Assembly: GCA_049315385.1 (NCBI GenBank)
Contig: JBMOKG010000018.1
Location: 8,214-72,213, forward strand
Length of the DNA stretch: 64,000 nt
Direction of reading: 5' to 3'
Source of the DNA: JACABE01 sp049315385
GTDB lineage: Bacteria > Bacteroidota > Bacteroidia > Bacteroidales > JACABE01
The first letter of the stretch is position 1, and each line of letters begins with the position of its first letter. The notes under the pieces were generated by a model. The model was not told where the DNA came from. It did no database searches and saw nothing but the letters and a program-made list of their open reading frames with translations. Position numbers and translations under genes: made by a program. This document shows, in pieces, positions 9,065-17,843 of this stretch.

Positions 9065-9072
9065 TACATTTG
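9065..9072 (+). promoter_or_regulatory. -7 box of PUR-domain gene
   Basis: TACATTTG followed by C, 32 nt before the ATG at 9105, fits TAnnTTTG. Confidence 0.6.
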
Positions 9073-9104
9073 CGACATAAAATTAATAAAATTCTAAAAC
9101 TATA

Positions 9105-9446
9105 ATGGAAGAGTTTGAAAATAAAGAAAGAGAAGAAATTTTCTCAAAAGCAGTAAGAGCTGGTAAAAGAACTTATTTTTTTGATGTTAAAGAAACCCGT
9201 TCCGGTGAGCAATACCTTACAATTACCGAAAGTAAAAAACGTTTTGACAATGAACAAGGTAAGTTTTATTTTGAAAAACATAAAATATTTCTTTATAAAG
9301 AAGATTTTGAAAAATTCATTAAAGGTTTGAATGGAATTACACATTTTATTGAGACAGGAGAAAAACCAGCTGAAGAACCTGAAGAAACATACAAATCAGA
9401 TTTTTCGGATATTGATTTTGATAATTTAGTTACTGATAAAGATTAA
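9105..9446 (+). CDS. PUR-family DNA/RNA-binding protein (DUF3276)
   Basis: A 113-residue cytosolic protein. Residues 5-80 match the bacterial PUR-alpha-like family DUF3276: KAVRAGKRTYFFDVKETR, GEQYLTITESKK and IFLYKEDFEKFI. PUR domains bind single-stranded nucleic acid; the cellular role in Bacteroidota is not settled. The acidic tail (EEPEETYKSDFSDIDFD) is typical. It is a single gene with its own promoter and a terminator at 9470. Confidence 0.88.
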   Translation: MEEFENKEREEIFSKAVRAGKRTYFFDVKETRSGEQYLTITESKKRFDNEQGKFYFEKHKIFLYKEDFEKFIKGLNGITHFIETGEKPAEEPEETYKSDFSDIDFDNLVTDKD

Positions 9447-9469
9447 TAGGTATATAATTTATTGACAAT

Positions 9470-9497
9470 AAAGCTGTTCTGTTGGGCAGCTTTTTTT
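9470..9497 (+). terminator. Intrinsic terminator after PUR-domain gene
   Basis: A 7-bp stem AAAGCTG/CAGCTTT around a 10-nt loop is followed by a T run. Confidence 0.8.
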
Positions 9498-9747
9498 ATG
9501 ATAAACTTTTTGTTCTTACTTTTAATTATTAATCTTACTTTTGTAAGCTTAATTTTTTTGTAGCTTGTTATGTTAATACGTTTCGTTAGGATTCGGTAAA
9601 TAGAGTCTTTCCTAAGGCAATACCTTAGATTTTAAACTTTATTAAAAACGTTTTTTTACATCATATTTGTAGAATATAAGCAATATTAAATTATAAATAA
9701 CTCAAACAACTTATACATAAACTTATCATTATCAGACTAAAAATAAA
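9498..9747. other. parA upstream region
   Basis: This noncoding stretch holds a small palindrome CTAAGG-caata-CCTTAG at 9612-9628 and a near-consensus -7 box CATATTTG about 80 nt before parA. The palindrome could be an operator. No small gene or parS-like 16-mer is recognisable. Confidence 0.35.
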
Positions 9748-10542
9748 ATGGGAAAAGTAATTGCTATTGCAAACCAAAAAGGAGGGGTAGGCAAAACTAC
9801 AACAGCTATTAATTTAGGTGCCAGTTTGGCTGTTCTTGAGAAAAAAACATTGTTAATAGATGCAGATCCACAGGCAAATGCTACCTCTGGTGTAGGTTTT
9901 GATCCACAAACAATAAAAACCAGCATTTACGAATGCATTATTGACGAAATAGATCCACATACTATCGTGCTTAAAACATCAACCCCTTTTCTTGATCTTA
10001 TACCTGCTCATATTGATCTGGTTGGCGCTGAAATTGAAATGATTAATTTGCCAAATCGTGAGAAAATGATGCAAAAAGTTATTGCAAAAATAAAAGAAGA
10101 ATATGATTATATTATCATTGACTGTTCACCTTCTTTAGGATTAGTAACTGTTAATTCGCTCTCAGCAGCTGATTCAGTAATTATCCCTGTGCAGTGTGAA
10201 TATTTTGCGCTGGAAGGACTCGGTAAACTATTAAACACAATACGGATCGTACAAACCCGTTTAAATCCAGTATTGGAAATAGAAGGCATTTTACTAACTA
10301 TGTTTGATTCAAGGTTAAGACTTGCCAAACAAGTTGTGGAAGATGTTAGAACACATTTCCAGCACATGGTATTTGATACCTTGATTTATAGAAATACAAA
10401 ATTAGGTGAAGCTCCAAGTTTTGGGGAAACTATAATAATGCATGATGCAAACTGCTCAGGTTCTGTAAATTATTTAAATCTAGCACGTGAAATTATCTTA
10501 AAAAATGATCAAACAATAATAAAACAACAGGACCAAAAATAA
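9748..10542 (+). CDS. parA: Chromosome partitioning ATPase ParA/Soj
   Basis: A 264-residue P-loop ATPase of the ParA/MinD superfamily. The deviant Walker A motif KGGVGKTT covers residues 11-18, DADPQANAT is the A' motif, and IIDCSPSLGL is Walker B. With ParB it moves chromosome origins on the nucleoid surface. Length and absence of an N-terminal HTH match chromosomal rather than plasmid type Ia proteins. parB follows after 9 nt, and the run parA-parB-DUF5683-dapB-lepB is the usual Bacteroidota order, supporting a chromosomal locus. Confidence 0.96.
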   Translation: MGKVIAIANQKGGVGKTTTAINLGASLAVLEKKTLLIDADPQANATSGVGFDPQTIKTSIYECIIDEIDPHTIVLKTSTPFLDLIPAHIDLVGAEIEMINLPNREKMMQKVIAKIKEEYDYIIIDCSPSLGLVTVNSLSAADSVIIPVQCEYFALEGLGKLLNTIRIVQTRLNPVLEIEGILLTMFDSRLRLAKQVVEDVRTHFQHMVFDTLIYRNTKLGEAPSFGETIIMHDANCSGSVNYLNLAREIILKNDQTIIKQQDQK

Positions 10543-10551
10543 ATAATTACT

Positions 10552-11436
10552 ATGAACGCTAAAAAACAAGCACTTGGAAGAGGACTCAGCGCCTTATTAG
10601 CAATATCTGAAAACGAAGAAATCAATTTAAACGATAATGCCAGTACTGTTGTTGGTTCTATCGCCAGTATATCTGTGAATTCGATTGAAGCTAATCCTTT
10701 TCAGCCAAGAACCGAATTTGAAGAACAAGCTTTAAATGAACTTTCTATTTCTATAAAACATCAGGGCATTATTCAGCCTATAACAGTCAGGAAAATAGGA
10801 AATGAAAAATACCAACTTATTTCAGGAGAAAGGCGTTTAAGGGCCTCTAAACTTGCCGGATTGGAAGAAATTCCAGCATATATCCGGATTGCTACAGATT
10901 CCCAAATGTTAGAGATGGCATTGGTCGAAAATATTCAGCGCGAAAATCTTAATGCTATTGAAGTTGCACTTTCTTATCAGGCTTTAATTGATGAATGTAA
11001 GTTAACTCAGGAGCAAATGAGTGAGAAAGTTGGTAAAAATCGTACCACAATTACCAATTATTTGCGCTTACTTAAACTTCCTGCTGAAATCCAGTTAGAT
11101 ATACATGATGATAAAATCAGTATGGGACATGCAAGGGCATTAATAACTCTGGATAGTATTGATCAACAGTTAATTATCACTAAGCAAATTGTTGAAAAAG
11201 GATTGTCTGTCCGTGAAGTTGAAAAAATGGTTCGTAGTATCAATAATCCAGAAGTTAAAAAAACTAAAAAATCAACTTCTACATTACCAGCAAATTATTC
11301 CTCTGCTAAAACAACTTTAGCCCATCGCTTATCTTCTAAAATAGATATCAAAAGAAACAATAGAGGCAGAGGAAATATCGTTATCCCTTTTACTTCAGAT
11401 CAGGATTTTGAAAGAATTCTGCAATTATTAAAATAA
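10552..11436 (+). CDS. parB: Chromosome partitioning protein ParB/Spo0J
   Basis: A 294-residue ParB. The start GRGLSALL is the N-terminal ParA-contact motif. The CTP-binding ParB/Srx domain covers about 40-130, with NPFQPR and the GERRLRA box. The HTH domain follows (TQEQMSEKVGKNRTTITNYLRLL), then a C-terminal dimerisation segment rich in basic residues. It loads at parS sites and slides as a clamp; no parS-like palindrome is seen within this locus. Co-transcribed with parA, 9 nt apart. Confidence 0.96.
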   Translation: MNAKKQALGRGLSALLAISENEEINLNDNASTVVGSIASISVNSIEANPFQPRTEFEEQALNELSISIKHQGIIQPITVRKIGNEKYQLISGERRLRASKLAGLEEIPAYIRIATDSQMLEMALVENIQRENLNAIEVALSYQALIDECKLTQEQMSEKVGKNRTTITNYLRLLKLPAEIQLDIHDDKISMGHARALITLDSIDQQLIITKQIVEKGLSVREVEKMVRSINNPEVKKTKKSTSTLPANYSSAKTTLAHRLSSKIDIKRNNRGRGNIVIPFTSDQDFERILQLLK

Positions 11437-11453
11437 TCTTTTGTATTGTTAAA

Positions 11454-12065
11454 GTGGTAAACAAAGAAATTTATTCGTGGTTTAAAAAAAATATTACCCT
11501 GAGATTTCATTTTCAGAGTTTGGTTTTGCTATTCGCAGTTTTTGCAATTTTAGCTACACCTGAAAATATATATTCTCAAAACAAAACTGATAGTCTTACA
11601 GTTCAATTACATTCACCCCGAAAAGCATCGTTATATTCAATGGTATTGCCAGGCATGGGGCAGGTTTATAACCACCAGTTCTGGAAAGTTCCTGTTTTAT
11701 ATGCAGGAATAGCAACACTTGCTTACTTTTTCGTATTTAATACCGAAAGATACCATAATTACCGAACTGAATATTTGGCCCGCGTAAATAACGATTCTAC
11801 AAATTTCAATTCGAGTTATGCACTTTATTCTGACAATACAATTTTATTATTGAAAGATTATTACCAGCGCAACCTTGAGTTTACTTATATTGTTGCTGGC
11901 CTGGTTTATATTTTTAATATTATTGATGCAAGTGTTTATGCTCATTTATTTACATTTGATGTTGGTTCTGATTTATCATTACGAATTGATCCTCTGCTAA
12001 ATAATAACTCATTACGTTTAGGTAGTCCACCAACAGCTGGTTTAAAACTCACTTTCCGTTTTTGA
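11454..12065 (+). CDS. DUF5683 membrane protein
   Basis: A 203-residue membrane protein of the DUF5683 family, recognised from SPRKASLYSMVLPGMGQVYN and the following hydrophobic helices, and from its place right after parB. An N-terminal hydrophobic segment (about 20-42) may be a signal or anchor, and two or three more helices follow around 75-95 and 145-165. The start is a GTG 17 nt after parB; there is no nearer in-frame ATG upstream of the conserved region. The function is unknown, although the position in a chromosome-segregation operon is strongly conserved. Confidence 0.85.
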   Translation: MVNKEIYSWFKKNITLRFHFQSLVLLFAVFAILATPENIYSQNKTDSLTVQLHSPRKASLYSMVLPGMGQVYNHQFWKVPVLYAGIATLAYFFVFNTERYHNYRTEYLARVNNDSTNFNSSYALYSDNTILLLKDYYQRNLEFTYIVAGLVYIFNIIDASVYAHLFTFDVGSDLSLRIDPLLNNNSLRLGSPPTAGLKLTFRF

Positions 12066-12255
12066 TGGAATTGATTTCATGAATTTTTCTTGTTTCCATT
12101 TTCAAAATTGCATAAAAACAAGAAATTAATATCCTTTATCTAATAACACTTAAAGTGATAAATAAATGAACTTTCGATAGACAAAATTTGTTGAAATCTT
12201 AAAAGAATAAATTTATTAGAATAGCAATTCAGCGACTTAAACAAAAAATAAACAA

Positions 12256-12969
12256 ATGAAAATAGCACTCCTTGGTTATGGTAAAATGGGCAAAGAAATT
12301 GAGAAAATAGCCCTGGAACGCAATCATGAAATCTTGTTAAAAATTGACTCTTCTGAAGATTGGAATAATCACATCATTGATTTTTTAAATGCAGATGTTG
12401 CAATTGAATTTAGTACACCTTCAACAGTACTTGATAATATTTCCAAATCTTTTTCAGCTGGAGTCCCTATAGTAATAGGAACTACAGCCTGGTATGATCA
12501 GTTGGACATTATAAGAGAATTGTGTATAGAAAAACAACAAACCATGTTTTATGCCAGTAATTTTAGTGTAGGCGTAAATATGTTTTTTGAAATTAATAAA
12601 AAATTAGCAAAATTGATGAATAAACATCCGGAGTATGAGGTTTTTATTGAGGAAATTCATCATACACAAAAACTTGATGCACCTAGTGGAACTGCCATTA
12701 CACTTGCAAATGATATAATGTCGAATTTAAGTAAAAAAAAGGTCTGGAAAAATGAAATGACATCTGAAGAAGCTGAATTGGGTATTAAATCTATACGTGA
12801 ATCAAATGTTCCCGGTACTCATATTATTTCTTATCAATCTGCAAATGATACGATAGAAATAAAACATATTGCCAATAATCGCCATGGTTTTGCAATGGGC
12901 GCAATATTAGCAGCTGAATTTATTGCAGGAAAAAAAGGCATTTATGAGATGAAAGATCTGCTTTTTTAA
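12256..12969 (+). CDS. dapB: 4-hydroxy-tetrahydrodipicolinate reductase
   Basis: DapB reduces the dihydrodipicolinate precursor with NAD(P)H in lysine and diaminopimelate synthesis. The 237-residue length is on the short side, as usual in Bacteroidota. The nucleotide-binding glycine motif is GYGKMG (7-12). The catalytic block EEIHHTQKLDAPSGTA contains H135-H136 and K139. The tail HIANNRHGFAMGAILAAEFI fits the tetramerisation domain. It stands 190 nt downstream of the DUF5683 gene. Confidence 0.95.
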   Translation: MKIALLGYGKMGKEIEKIALERNHEILLKIDSSEDWNNHIIDFLNADVAIEFSTPSTVLDNISKSFSAGVPIVIGTTAWYDQLDIIRELCIEKQQTMFYASNFSVGVNMFFEINKKLAKLMNKHPEYEVFIEEIHHTQKLDAPSGTAITLANDIMSNLSKKKVWKNEMTSEEAELGIKSIRESNVPGTHIISYQSANDTIEIKHIANNRHGFAMGAILAAEFIAGKKGIYEMKDLLF

Positions 12970-13157
12970 CAATTTTTAAACTAATAAATTTTTATCAATC
13001 ACCGTTTTATAAGACTTTTGTAGAAAAAAGTTAATAAGTTATTGAGTAATTATTGTATTATTTATTTAATTACATAATATGCATTAACTTAATAACTAAA
13101 CTAGAAAACGACAATTTATAGAAGTCACTTAAATTGAAATAATTAATAATATTAAAT

Positions 13158-14681
13158 ATGAACATTTTCGCAATTTTAACTATTCTGTTTTTTATTCTAA
13201 GTATCATAGGTTTATGGAAATTATTTGAAAAAGCAGGATATCAGGGTTGGATGGTATTAGTTCCTTTCTATAATTTTTATATCTGGTTACAGATTATTAA
13301 AAAACCATTATGGTGGTATATTTTTATTATCATTCCGTTTATCAATGTTTTTACTATTATGTTAATGATAGTAGAATTGGTAAAGTGTTTTAAAAAATTC
13401 GGATTGGGAGAACAAGCTATCAGTGTCTTAGTCCCATTTTTTTATCTTCCTTATATTGGATTTAACAAAACAGATGTATACGTTCATCCTGACAAATGGC
13501 CGGTTATTAAAAAATCAGTAACCCGCGAATGGGCTGATGCAATAATATTTGCAGTTATAGCTGCAACAATAATCCGTACTTTCTTTATTGAAGCATATAC
13601 AATTCCTACTTCATCTATGGAAAAATCATTATTGGTTGGCGATTTCCTTTTTGTAAGTAAAATCAGTTTCGGACCAAAGATTCCAAATACACCTATTGCT
13701 TTTCCATTTGCTCACCATACATTGCCATTAACATCCAGTGTAAAGTCTTATCTTGAATGGATAAAATTACCTTATTATCGGTTTCCTGGATTTGCAAGCA
13801 TTAAAAACAATGATGTGGTAGTATTTAATTATCCTGATGGTGATACCGTTTCTACTGTTTTTCAGAGCAATGCCAGCTATTATGCATTGGTAAAAGAATA
13901 TGGAAGAGAAAGAGTATGGAATGATAAAGCTAATTTTGGAGATATTATAGCCCGTCCTGTTGATAAACGCGAAAATTTCATAAAACGTTGTATCGGCATA
14001 CCTGGGGATAATATTCAGATTATTGACAGGCAGGTTTATGTGAATGGTAAAATTGCTGAAAATCCTGTAGATCGTCAGTTTACGTATGAAATAATTACAA
14101 ATGAAATACCTGTCTCAGATGAACAATTCAGAAAATCAGGTATTTCTAATGAAGATATTAGTTCTCAATATTCAAGAGAAAACGGAAAATGTATCATTCC
14201 TTTAACAGAAGAAGGTATTAAAATGATAAAAAAGTTAACCAATGTTGTGGATGTTAAACCTGTTATTTCACCTAAAGATTCCTGGGATCCACGATTATTT
14301 CCTTTTGATTCAGCTTATCATTTTAGCATTGACAATTACGGACCTGTTTATATTCCCAAAGCCGGAGCTAGCGTTGATATCAATACAGGAAATATCTGTT
14401 TTTACAAAAGAGTAATTACAACTTATGAAGGGAATACGTTGGATATTAAAGACGGTAAAATTTTTATCAATGGAAAAGAATCAAAAACCTATACTTTCAA
14501 AATGAATTATTACTGGATGCAGGGTGACAATCGTCATAATTCGGCCGATTCACGCTACTGGGGATTTGTTCCTGAAGACCATGTGGTTGGTAAGGCATCT
14601 TTTGTGTGGTTATCACTTGATAAAGATAAAAGCTTTTTAAATAAAATCAGATGGAGTAAACTGTTTAGGTTTATTAAGTAA
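13158..14681 (+). CDS. lepB: Signal peptidase I
   Basis: A 507-residue inner-membrane protease that removes Sec signal peptides. Residues 1-105 are an extra hydrophobic region of the DUF5684 type fused in front, common in Bacteroidota LepB. The catalytic serine is S153 in TIPTSSMEKSL, and the general-base lysine is K276 in NFIKRCIGIPGD. The last conserved box is MQGDNRHNSADSRYWG near residue 450. The long insertion between the serine and lysine boxes and the overall length are typical of the phylum. It would process the many signal peptides encoded in this window. Confidence 0.95.
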   Translation: MNIFAILTILFFILSIIGLWKLFEKAGYQGWMVLVPFYNFYIWLQIIKKPLWWYIFIIIPFINVFTIMLMIVELVKCFKKFGLGEQAISVLVPFFYLPYIGFNKTDVYVHPDKWPVIKKSVTREWADAIIFAVIAATIIRTFFIEAYTIPTSSMEKSLLVGDFLFVSKISFGPKIPNTPIAFPFAHHTLPLTSSVKSYLEWIKLPYYRFPGFASIKNNDVVVFNYPDGDTVSTVFQSNASYYALVKEYGRERVWNDKANFGDIIARPVDKRENFIKRCIGIPGDNIQIIDRQVYVNGKIAENPVDRQFTYEIITNEIPVSDEQFRKSGISNEDISSQYSRENGKCIIPLTEEGIKMIKKLTNVVDVKPVISPKDSWDPRLFPFDSAYHFSIDNYGPVYIPKAGASVDINTGNICFYKRVITTYEGNTLDIKDGKIFINGKESKTYTFKMNYYWMQGDNRHNSADSRYWGFVPEDHVVGKASFVWLSLDKDKSFLNKIRWSKLFRFIK

Positions 14682-14797
14682 TTGGATGACAGAAGAATGA
14701 AGTTGGAAGCTAGAAGGTAGGAATTCATAGACGGAAGATAGCGTAAGATTATGGAAGTAAAAATAACAAAAATAAATTTTATATAAAATACAATAGA

Positions 14798-15235
14798 ATG
14801 AAAAAAGCAGAAATACATACCAATAAAGGAGTAATGAAACTAAACTTCTTTGAAAAAGACGCACCGGGAACCGTAGAAAATTTCATTAAACTTTCAAAAG
14901 ATGGTTTTTATGATGGATTAAAGTTTCACAGAGTAATCCCTGATTTTATGATACAAGGTGGTTGTCCTGACGGAAATGGAATGGGTGGCCCTGGTTATAC
15001 TATAAAATGTGAAACATCAGGAGACAATCAATTCCACGATCGTGGAGTATTGTCTATGGCACATGCAGGAAGAAATACAGGCGGGTCTCAGTTTTTTATA
15101 TGTCATAACCGTGAAAATACTCAGCATTTAGATAGGAATCATACTGTCTTTGGTAAAGTATACGAAGGATTAGAAGTAATAGATCTTATTCGTCAGGGTG
15201 ATAAAATTGAAAAAATTGTGATAATCGAAGAATAA
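14798..15235 (+). CDS. Cyclophilin-type peptidyl-prolyl cis-trans isomerase
   Basis: A 145-residue single-domain cyclophilin with no signal peptide, so cytosolic. Family blocks are FHRVIPDFMIQGG, SMAHAGRNTGGSQFFI (with the FxxxxxxxxG active-site pattern), HLDRNHTVFGKV and GLEVIDLI. It speeds proline isomerisation in folding. It lies 116 nt after lepB and ends before a strong terminator. Confidence 0.94.
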   Translation: MKKAEIHTNKGVMKLNFFEKDAPGTVENFIKLSKDGFYDGLKFHRVIPDFMIQGGCPDGNGMGGPGYTIKCETSGDNQFHDRGVLSMAHAGRNTGGSQFFICHNRENTQHLDRNHTVFGKVYEGLEVIDLIRQGDKIEKIVIIEE

Positions 15236-15258
15236 ATCAACATATTTAATGATATTAG

Positions 15259-15290
15259 AAGCCTGCAATTTTTAAATTGCAGGCTTTTTT
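15259..15290 (+). terminator. Intrinsic terminator after cyclophilin gene
   Basis: AAGCCTGCAATT/AATTGCAGGCTT forms a perfect 12-bp stem with a short loop and a T run. Confidence 0.92.
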
Positions 15291-15446
15291 TGAACTTGAT
15301 ACTAATAAAAAAGAGAAAATATTTTTAAATTTTCAAGAATTATAATTTAGCTTGCAGGTATAATAATCTGAAATCATGTAACTTAATATTTAGTTGTAAA
15401 AAATTTAGAATACAGATGTTTTTTTATCATTTAATTAAAAAAAACA

Positions 15447-15477
15447 TTTGGTAGTTTGTAAAAAAGTAGTATTTTTG
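15447..15477 (+). promoter_or_regulatory. Full -33/-7 promoter of tRNA-Asp
   Basis: TTTG at 15447-15450 and TATTTTTG at 15470-15477 are separated by 19 nt, matching the two-box Bacteroidota promoter. This is the clearest complete promoter in the window. Transcription would start about 30 nt before the tRNA. Confidence 0.75.
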
Positions 15478-15511
15478 CATTACCAATTACGGTAGCAATA
15501 CCGGAGAACAT

Positions 15512-15585
15512 GGTTCGGTAGTTCAGTTGGTTAGAATACGTGCCTGTCACGCACGGGGTCGCGGGTTCGAGTCCCGTCCGGACCG
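15512..15585 (+). tRNA. trnD: tRNA-Asp (GTC)
   Basis: A 74-nt cloverleaf. The acceptor arms GGTTCGG and CCGGACC pair with one wobble. The anticodon GTC is at 15546-15548 in a CCTGTCACG loop, and the T-loop GGTTCGAGTCC is intact. CCA is not encoded. The 3' end serves as the integration site of the downstream element: its last 12 bases plus one C recur at 25381-25393. Confidence 0.97.
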
Positions 15586-15586
15586 C
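15574..15586. repeat. attL core (13 bp, tRNA-Asp 3' end)
   Basis: CCGTCCGGACCGC recurs exactly at 25381-25393. Bases on both sides differ between the copies, so 13 bp is the full identity. This is the expected outcome of tyrosine-recombinase integration into a tRNA 3' end. Confidence 0.9.
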
Positions 15587-15598
15587 AATAACAAAAAT

Positions 15599-15634
15599 AA
15601 AAGGGTTGTAATTCAATAAATTACAACCCTTTTT
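15599..15634 (+). terminator. Element-borne terminator directly after tRNA-Asp
   Basis: A perfect 15-bp stem AAAAGGGTTGTAATT/AATTACAACCCTTTT with loop CAATA and a T tail lies 13 nt inside the element. Integration separates the tRNA from its original terminator (25397-25430), and this hairpin replaces it. Confidence 0.9.
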
Positions 15635-15919
15635 GATTAAATGGTAAAACATAGGTAAAACATTATTTGCAAAGTAATACTTATTTTTGCTACTCTATTT
15701 TGATAATTCTATTCAATTTTTCATATTCTGTTTGCTGAATATTCAAATAATTTCCTGATTAACAATACAGTTTGATTATTTTGCTTTCATAAACCTGATA
15801 TTGATTTCTGTGTATACATTTTTTTAATTCCTGATTAATTGTATCAATCATTTCATTTAATTGATACAATATTGTCAATTGATAATTAGAGTTCATTACA
15901 AGTCATCTTATGAACTCTA
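15635..15919. other. Left-end noncoding region of the element
   Basis: No gene is visible. It contains two GGTAAAACA repeats (15643-15651, 15654-15662), an 11-bp perfect inverted repeat ATTGTATCAAT at 15838-15848 and 15860-15870, and a terminator-like hairpin at 15888-15918. A TGTGTATACAT near 15811 resembles the element's repeated upstream motif in the opposite orientation. Protein-binding sites for excision or integration are plausible. Confidence 0.45.
15888..15918 (-). terminator. Hairpin at the 3' end of the HTH/polymerase operon
   Basis: AGAGTTCAT/ATGAACTCT forms a perfect 9-bp stem immediately downstream of the 15920-16225 gene on the minus strand. The T tract is weak. Confidence 0.5.
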
Positions 15920-16225
15920 TTAAGCACAAATTCTATATCGCCTATTGTTATCAATGAACTTGTCAATATCTGTTTTCTTATAATAAATAATCTTGCCAAC
16001 TTTTGAAAATGTGATTCTATTTTCATTCCTATATTTCTGTAATGTTTTAGGGCAAATATTTAGCATTTTTAAAACATCATTTGTTTTTAATAGATTATCA
16101 ATTTTATTTTCATCATTAAAATTACAATTCAGCATTTCAATTATTTTATCAAGTTTGTTATAGACTTCCGATAAATCGGATTGGTCAAATAGAGTAAATG
16201 TTTTTTTTAATTCTTCATTTTTCAT
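15920..16225 (-). CDS. Excisionase-like helix-turn-helix protein (left)
   Basis: A 101-residue protein whose second half is a winged-helix/MerR-type HTH of the excisionase (HTH_17) class: LLKTNDVLKMLNICPKTLQKYR, then ITFSKVGKIIYYKKTDIDKFI. Residues 1-40 are polar and probably a coiled dimerisation segment (LSEVYNKLDKIIEML). Such proteins bend DNA at att sites or repress integrase promoters. The C-terminal 30 residues resemble those of the 98-residue protein near the right end (24792-25088), so the element carries a pair. It is the last gene of an operon with the polymerase-like gene, 43 nt downstream of it. Confidence 0.8.
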   Translation of the reverse strand: MKNEELKKTFTLFDQSDLSEVYNKLDKIIEMLNCNFNDENKIDNLLKTNDVLKMLNICPKTLQKYRNENRITFSKVGKIIYYKKTDIDKFIDNNRRYRICA

Positions 16226-16268
16226 AATATTAATTTTTATTGGTTTCTTAATTTATATGGTTGAGGTG

Positions 16269-17834
16269 TCATTTAGTTTTGTTTTTTGGAATATTGTTTA
16301 AAAATTCCATTGATGTTTTTTCAAATATTGAAACAAGCAATTCTAGTTTCTCTTTCTCTACAAAAAAAGCATCATGAACAGAACCAACAACAAAAGGTTT
16401 CGTATTCTTATTACACCTCTCAATTGTAGTGTAGACTAAATCACTTTCAATAGTTGTTATCAATCCATGAATAGAGGTTTTCCCAAATTCATTTTTTAAA
16501 ATTCTAAATAGTTTTGTAATATTTGGATATAGCAATGGAAATAGTCTTGTAATTTTTAACCTCTGATTTTCATTACTCCCATTCATCCAATACATAAATG
16601 ATTTTTTCATAATATCCTTTTTCAAATTTTCAGGTATCATATTTTCTTTGTATTTTTTGATTTCCTTTTTTCCTATTTCTATACAATTTAAAAGCGGTTT
16701 GAACTGAATATTTTTATGATTCTGAACAATATTTGATTTTGCCATCAAATAAAAATTACCTATACTTGCATAGTGTTCGAAATTTAAAATTTCAATGTTT
16801 AACTCTTCTATATTCAAATCTCTGAAAAACAAATTTTTGCTATTGAAGTGTACACAATTAGAGATACTAAATAATATATTTTTAATTTTTTCTACATCTT
16901 GATTTTTTGGGCAAACTGAGTAGTTTAGATTTTTATTGATTAATTTTAATGAATTAAATAATAATAAATTTGTTTTTGCCTCATTTTCATTATTCAATCC
17001 ACTATTTTTAAATTTTTGTTCATTTTCAGTTAACTTTCTGTCTAGAAAATCCAGATTGTTACCTTCACTTAGATTTTTTAATAATGAACCTAAAATAAAC
17101 GGATGTGAATTTGATATGTCAACCTCAACAAAATCATCTTTAATCAAATCCCTGTATTCTCGCTTACAGAATGTGAAAATATTATAGATTCTTCCATCCT
17201 TGTCAATATTGCAAACATTAAAAATATATGGATTATCACAGAGAAACATAGTTCTGTATTTCTCAACATTTTCATTACTTAAAATTCCTTTTTCAATTAA
17301 ACTTTTTGAAAAAGAATCCACTTTTTCTTGTGAATACTTTTTTTTTATAGCATTTAAAAATTGGTTTTGTAATTCAACCCTTGAATCAGAAAAAAAATTA
17401 TCTAATTCTAAAATTTTATCATTTTTCTCTTTTGAATTACGATTTAGTACATTCTCATACCTTTTAGATACATTTGGATATGAAACGATGGTATTATTAT
17501 CAAATAAATCAGGCTTGATTTTGTAATGTTTCGCTGTTTTACTCATTGCATTTGCATTTCTTGTTAATGTCAGAGTTGCATTTTCGCAATGTTTTAGTAT
17601 TTCCTGATATTTTTTGTTGCTAAATAATTTTCTCAATAAATTTTGAGGTACACAGATTTCAGTTGAGTCAAAAATCAATTGTCTGTCATATACAAAACCT
17701 GTTAGGATTTGAATTTTTGCCTTTGTTTCATCAGATATGTTGTTAGATTGGCAATAGATATCAATTGCCTCTGAAAGTTTATTGTTTATTCTAATAGGAT
17801 ACCGACTTGCTTTAATTAATTTTGATGCTTTCAT
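16269..17834 (-). CDS. Putative single-subunit (T7 RNAP/PolA-superfamily) polymerase
   Basis: A 521-residue protein from the ATG at 17834; a TTG at 17870 would add 12 residues but lies in a hairpin. Residues 10-100 share a module (LTGFVY, then NLLRKLF) with two neighbouring small proteins. The rest shows polymerase-palm motifs: A, FVEVDISNSHPFIL with D239; B, K406-x3-K410-K-S-x-M414-x3-N418-G-S; a helix ESDLVYTTIERC like the A-family AAD(I/L) helix; C, SVHDAFFVE with H487-D488. Motif B matches the T7 RNA polymerase pattern R627-x3-K631-R-S-x-M635-x3-Y639-G-S with N for Y. DNA polymerase A also shares the A and C forms. It could copy or transcribe the element; template and product are unknown. 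Its length is well below T7 RNAP (883). It is downstream of a small paralog and upstream of an HTH gene. Confidence 0.6.
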   Translation of the reverse strand: MKASKLIKASRYPIRINNKLSEAIDIYCQSNNISDETKAKIQILTGFVYDRQLIFDSTEICVPQNLLRKLFSNKKYQEILKHCENATLTLTRNANAMSKTAKHYKIKPDLFDNNTIVSYPNVSKRYENVLNRNSKEKNDKILELDNFFSDSRVELQNQFLNAIKKKYSQEKVDSFSKSLIEKGILSNENVEKYRTMFLCDNPYIFNVCNIDKDGRIYNIFTFCKREYRDLIKDDFVEVDISNSHPFILGSLLKNLSEGNNLDFLDRKLTENEQKFKNSGLNNENEAKTNLLLFNSLKLINKNLNYSVCPKNQDVEKIKNILFSISNCVHFNSKNLFFRDLNIEELNIEILNFEHYASIGNFYLMAKSNIVQNHKNIQFKPLLNCIEIGKKEIKKYKENMIPENLKKDIMKKSFMYWMNGSNENQRLKITRLFPLLYPNITKLFRILKNEFGKTSIHGLITTIESDLVYTTIERCNKNTKPFVVGSVHDAFFVEKEKLELLVSIFEKTSMEFLNNIPKNKTK

Positions 17835-17843
17835 GATTGATAA

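Noticed and set aside
10107..10367. 86-codon minus-strand frame inside parA
   Set aside because: Shadow of a conserved ATPase gene.
14682..14797. Possible small mobile repeat between lepB and the cyclophilin gene
   Set aside because: The purine-rich GAAGTTGGAAGCTAGAAGG stretch looks repeat-like but has no inverted ends or second copy in the window.
15431..15652. 73-codon minus-strand open frame across tRNA-Asp
   Set aside because: It is the antisense of the tRNA; the GLEPATPCVTGTYSNQLNYRT-like peptide is a well-known artefact of tRNA antisense translation.
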